From: Rana temporaria
Taxonomy: Eukaryota; Chordata; Amphibia; Anura; Ranidae
NCBI RefSeq assembly: GCF_905171775.1
Contig: NC_053501.1
Coordinates: forward strand, 72,089,901 to 72,153,900
Reading direction: 5' to 3'
Length of the DNA stretch: 64,000 nt
Shown: positions 61,001 through 64,000 of the stretch, piece by piece
Layout of the letters: the number at the start of each line of letters is the position of its first letter
Position numbering within the stretch: the stretch's first letter is position 1
Notes under the pieces: generated by a model
Seen by the model: the letters and a program-made list of their open reading frames with translations, nothing else
Told to the model about the DNA's origin: nothing
The model's database searches: none
Position numbers and translations under genes: made by a program

Positions 61001-62493
61001 AGAGTCGTTGTAATCATTTGATGAAGATTTTTATTTTGTTAGTTCCCTTTGCTGCATTCAAATTGAAAAGAATATAACATTTTAATTTCGAACAATTCGA
61101 AATTTATCGATTTAAACATTTAGAATAAAAAAAATAAAAACTGTAAATTCAAAGAAAATTTGAAATACAAATTCCGAATACAAATTGAATGAATCAACTG
61201 AATTGAACTAAATGAAATAACTAGATTAACGAATTAAAATTAAACAAAACAAAACAAATTTTGTCTACATTTCATGGTATTGGCTGGCTGGCTTTTCTGT
61301 GCTATCCTGAGGCAATTAACCAACTTGCTAGCTCTGACTGTTCTATTCTGTTTACCTGTTTTTTATTTCATGTGCATTTACCACCTATATATGATTGCTA
61401 ATGGAGTCTGGTAGTGTTATTTTCCCTTCAGCTAAAAATACAATAAGCAATGTATTTTAAAAGGAATAGCATGTTGCCTACAGCAATCAAATTTTAGCTA
61501 TCAATTTTCAGATTCTGATTAAAAAATGAAAGTACACATCTATCTTACTGTTGAGAAGGCACAGATCATTGCCTTTTTTTAGTGCTTCATGACTACTGTT
61601 ATTTTGTCAAAAATACATGTGGTATTTCTATAAAGTTTGGCACGACAAGCCACATATAGAGAATGTCAAAACCTACTCTTTATACCCTCTGAGGACAAGA
61701 GAAAAATCCAAAACTATGTTCAGTAAAAAATAAGTCAGACCCATTTTACCCTATTTGCTATGTCCCACTTTACTAGTGCTCAGCAGTCATAATCCCCTTT
61801 ATGGTCGGATGATTAATAAATAGAAATTAGCTCAAAGTGTTAGCTCACCTTTTAAAAAAAAATGAAATAGCAAATTAACACCATTCAACCCCCTGCCCAG
61901 TGCCCACGCAGCAGGTGCAGAGGTCCAGGGGTTTGAAATCCCTGCTCTACTACAGTAGTTCTTTCAGCTATGCTTTCAAGATGGATTAGGGTAAGGCTCT
62001 ATGGCAGCGTTGACCAAAAGAAATAGCTCAGATTCATCCTGGAAGTGCTGCAGAGAGAAGAGGGAGAAGAGGAGGGATTACAAATCCCTGGACTGCTGAA
62101 TTCAGATCAAAATCCACAGAGAGACTGGAGGGGTAGGGAGGGTATAAGGCATTGGTTCACCATTGCATTTTTTCTGAAAATATGAAATAACACTTTGAGG
62201 TTCGCTCTAAACACAAGTCTGAACTGAACCTCAGCTGTTTGGGCATTTGTAAGAACGTAGAACCTTTTCAGAGGGAGCAGAACATCATGTATAATAGCAG
62301 TATTACTACCACATTTATACATGACAGATTACCGATGCTAATAGTTGTTATGGATGCCAGCGGGTCAAGGTACTTTTGAGTCCTTAACAACCAGTGTCAC
62401 TAATCACGCTCACTCATATGGCAGTGAATCTAGCCATGTGTGTAAATGGGGTCAGTGACCTCAGACAAAACCTTTCAGGACTGGTGTGACCCC
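61001..62493. other. AT-rich interval, no gene seen
   Basis: 61080-61260 is very AT-rich with recurring gaattcaaat/aattcgaaat-like motifs. Elsewhere nothing is recognisable. 62468-62528 holds two copies of aaacctttcagg-ctggt-tgacc, 38 bp apart, which seem to belong to the element on the right. Confidence 0.4.
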
Positions 62494-63858
62494 TCATACC
62501 AAACCTTTCAGGTCTGGTATGACCTTTAAGGGAGTCCCAAAAAAAACAGCATAAGGTCCTGGGGAGGCTGGATTCCTCCACTCCCAAACTGTGTAGCTGA
62601 TATTGGGGAGGTGAGCTGGCTGCTTCATTTTCCATTCCCTCATCTCTCTGCTGGGACAACATGTCTGTGGTACTGTCTCCCAGGTGCATGGATCTTTGCT
62701 GGGGAGGAAAGACCACGTTCTCCACCCTGGCCAACAGTTGGGGAGGGACGATGAACAATTCCTTTTCCCTCCCCCCCTGTATCTGCTGCTGGGAAGTGAT
62801 CGCCACCTTCTCACCCTAAACCTCCGGAACTGCCACAGGTGTGGGGCAGAGGTCTTGAACCCTCTGACCAGCGATTCAGCTGGGGAAGTTCCTTGCAACT
62901 CCACAGATACTGCCCTTGGTGCTGGGCAGAGCACAGTGAAGTTTGGCCCTGATACCAGCTCTTCTGCTGGAGGCTCATCAGGTTGTTCTTCCTCAGCAGA
63001 AAAGTCTATTAAATCCCCTGTCTCTTCAACCGGTGTCTGGGGATAGAGGTTCACCATCTCCTGTCCATGGAACCCAGAAGATGCTATAGGTACTGGGCAG
63101 AGGTTAGCAGAGCTCTGCCCTGTGGTCAGCACTTCACTGCATCCGCCATAATACCTCTGCATCCATAGCTGGAGGGGCAGGTTGGCAAAGAACACTGTTA
63201 CTCTGTCATATTGCAGACTCTTCCGCCAGGACTTGTTGTCAACTGGTATTTCCTGATAGTCCCAGGCAAAGGGAGCCCAGCCCTGGCGCTGAGAAGAGTC
63301 TAGCAGACGTCTGTAGGCGATCTCCAGCTTCCATTCCTGAACGGCCAGAAACTCTAAATCTTCCAGTGCCCAGTGCACTTCCGAGATGTTCAGTAGCCCT
63401 TCTCTGAAATCCATGATTTTGTCCAACCGCCACTCCAAATCACTCTTAAAGTTAGAGTCCCCTGTCAGCTTCACATACAACAGTCCCAGGCCGCCGTAGC
63501 TTAAACCTTCCATTGGGCTGTCATCCGCTATCCAGGGACATGCTTGGGATACATGCCACCGAAGGGCTCTGTAGCTCTTATCCAGCTGCATCTCTGCCCA
63601 GACCAGCCTGCTTAATTCAGCTGTCTGTTCCTTGTGCGTGTTTCCTCCCAACAACAGCACCCGCAATCCATACTGCAACCAGTACCTTTCCCGGTTGGAG
63701 GGGAGAATTTTTCCCTGGTGTCGCTGCTCACGGGCTAGTGCTTCTTTCCAGAGTTCGCAGCGAACAGAATCAGACCATCCCAGCATGACCTGCTCTGATA
63801 CTGGTCCTCTGTGCTGTATCTGCTTCTCTCGCAACCTCCTTCCGAATTCCTCTTCCAT
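62494..63858 (-). CDS. gag-like ORF of an LTR retrotransposon (partial element)
   Basis: 454 codons from an ATG at 63858. Residues 1-30 are charged (MEEEFGRRLREKQIQHRG). 40-240 are Trp- and Leu-rich and helical (ELWKEALAREQ, RYWLQYGLRVLLLGG, LRWHVSQACPW, WAPFAWDYQEIP). 270-330 is acidic (LIDFSAEEEQPDEPPAEEL). I recall similar proteins at the start of gypsy-type elements in amphibians but cannot name the family. It lies 104 bases inside what looks like an LTR edge (63963), the right place for gag. An overlapping Gln-rich frame at 62414-62806 suggests that the last 100 or so residues follow a frameshift. No zinc knuckle, protease or pol is visible to the left. Confidence 0.5.
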   Translation of the reverse strand: MEEEFGRRLREKQIQHRGPVSEQVMLGWSDSVRCELWKEALAREQRHQGKILPSNRERYWLQYGLRVLLLGGNTHKEQTAELSRLVWAEMQLDKSYRALRWHVSQACPWIADDSPMEGLSYGGLGLLYVKLTGDSNFKSDLEWRLDKIMDFREGLLNISEVHWALEDLEFLAVQEWKLEIAYRRLLDSSQRQGWAPFAWDYQEIPVDNKSWRKSLQYDRVTVFFANLPLQLWMQRYYGGCSEVLTTGQSSANLCPVPIASSGFHGQEMVNLYPQTPVEETGDLIDFSAEEEQPDEPPAEELVSGPNFTVLCPAPRAVSVELQGTSPAESLVRGFKTSAPHLWQFRRFRVRRWRSLPSSRYRGGGKRNCSSSLPNCWPGWRTWSFLPSKDPCTWETVPQTCCPSREMREWKMKQPAHLPNISYTVWEWRNPASPGPYAVFFGTPLKVIPDLKGLV

Positions 63859-63943
63859 GGCGGCTGGTATCTGTACCTCTCTTCTTCTGCTATCCGAACC
63901 TTGGATCCAGATGGAGGTTGGATATCCCAGACTGCAGGAAGCA

Positions 63944-63962
63944 TCCCACTGCTGATCACCAA
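63944..63962 (-). promoter_or_regulatory. Candidate primer-binding site
   Basis: On the element strand the LTR edge ...TTACA is followed by TTGGTGATCAGCAGTGGG. A TGG one base after the LTR is the expected start of a tRNA-primed site. The tRNA is not identified. Confidence 0.35.
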
Positions 63963-64000
63963 TGTAACGGAACGTCCCACACTCCGCTTGAGTGCTACTG
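63963..64000 (-). repeat. LTR edge running off the window
   Basis: The plus strand reads TGTAACGGAACGTCCC from 63963 to the window end: a TG terminus correctly placed upstream of the gag-like frame. The other LTR is not in view, so this rests on the TG start and position only. Confidence 0.4.

Overview
The window looks like gene-poor, transposon-dense nuclear DNA from a vertebrate, most likely a frog. The reasoning is that several short inverted-repeat families recur (TIRs GGCCAGATTC, TGCCGCGTACACAC, GGCTGGGTTCACAC and TTAACCACTTCC), and these, together with L2/CR1 and Tx1/L1 LINEs, hAT elements and a Gmr1-like Ty3/gypsy element, form a mixture I associate with ranid genomes. The assignment is from memory, not from a search. 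No host protein-coding exon, tRNA or rRNA gene could be supported. Nearly every long open frame belongs to a transposon or lies in a tandem repeat.

Layout. 1-13 kb: dispersed MITEs, a giant foldback insertion (5.25-6.90 kb) with a 15-bp target duplication, a minus-strand unknown transposon ORF (9.6-10.8 kb), and a composite Harbinger-type element (11.2-13.2 kb) carrying a two-exon Myb/SANT-like gene. 13-18 kb: a minus-strand Tx1/L1 LINE split by a hAT element (14.0-16.1 kb, with a 1.3-kb array of 32-bp repeats inside it) and by a second foldback insertion (16.25-17.32 kb). 21.8-27.3 kb: a complete, apparently very young Gmr1-like LTR retrotransposon on the minus strand. Its two 592-bp LTRs look identical, and its domain order is gag-PR-IN-RT-RNaseH. 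28-31.3 kb: a TTAA-ended MITE next to a broken L2-like LINE. 31.4-37.2 kb: a thicket of nested and adjacent MITEs. 37.9-40.1 kb: a 2.2-kb satellite with a unit of about 17 bp. 40.9-42.0 kb: faint remains suggesting a tyrosine-recombinase retroelement. 42.5-49.1 kb: a three-level nest, namely a foldback hAT containing a transposase-bearing hAT whose coding sequence is interrupted by a Harbinger MITE. 49.4-55.4 kb: a MITE, a Tx1/L1 LINE 3' portion with an inserted hAT MITE, and a CR1 fragment. 56-61 kb: more MITEs. 62.5-64 kb: a gag-like ORF and the edge of an LTR of another LTR element that runs off the window.

How the parts relate. Exact target duplications (3 bp for the Harbinger-type families, 8 bp for hATs, 14-15 bp for the foldback insertions, 4 bp for the LTR element) allow most insertions to be ordered in time. 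The Myb-gene element shares its TIR and subterminal sequence with the GGCCAGATTC MITEs, so it is a good candidate for the lineage that mobilised them. The most unusual objects are the Gmr1-like element, the two foldback insertions with LINE-like target duplications, and the three-level hAT nest with telomere-like repeats inside.
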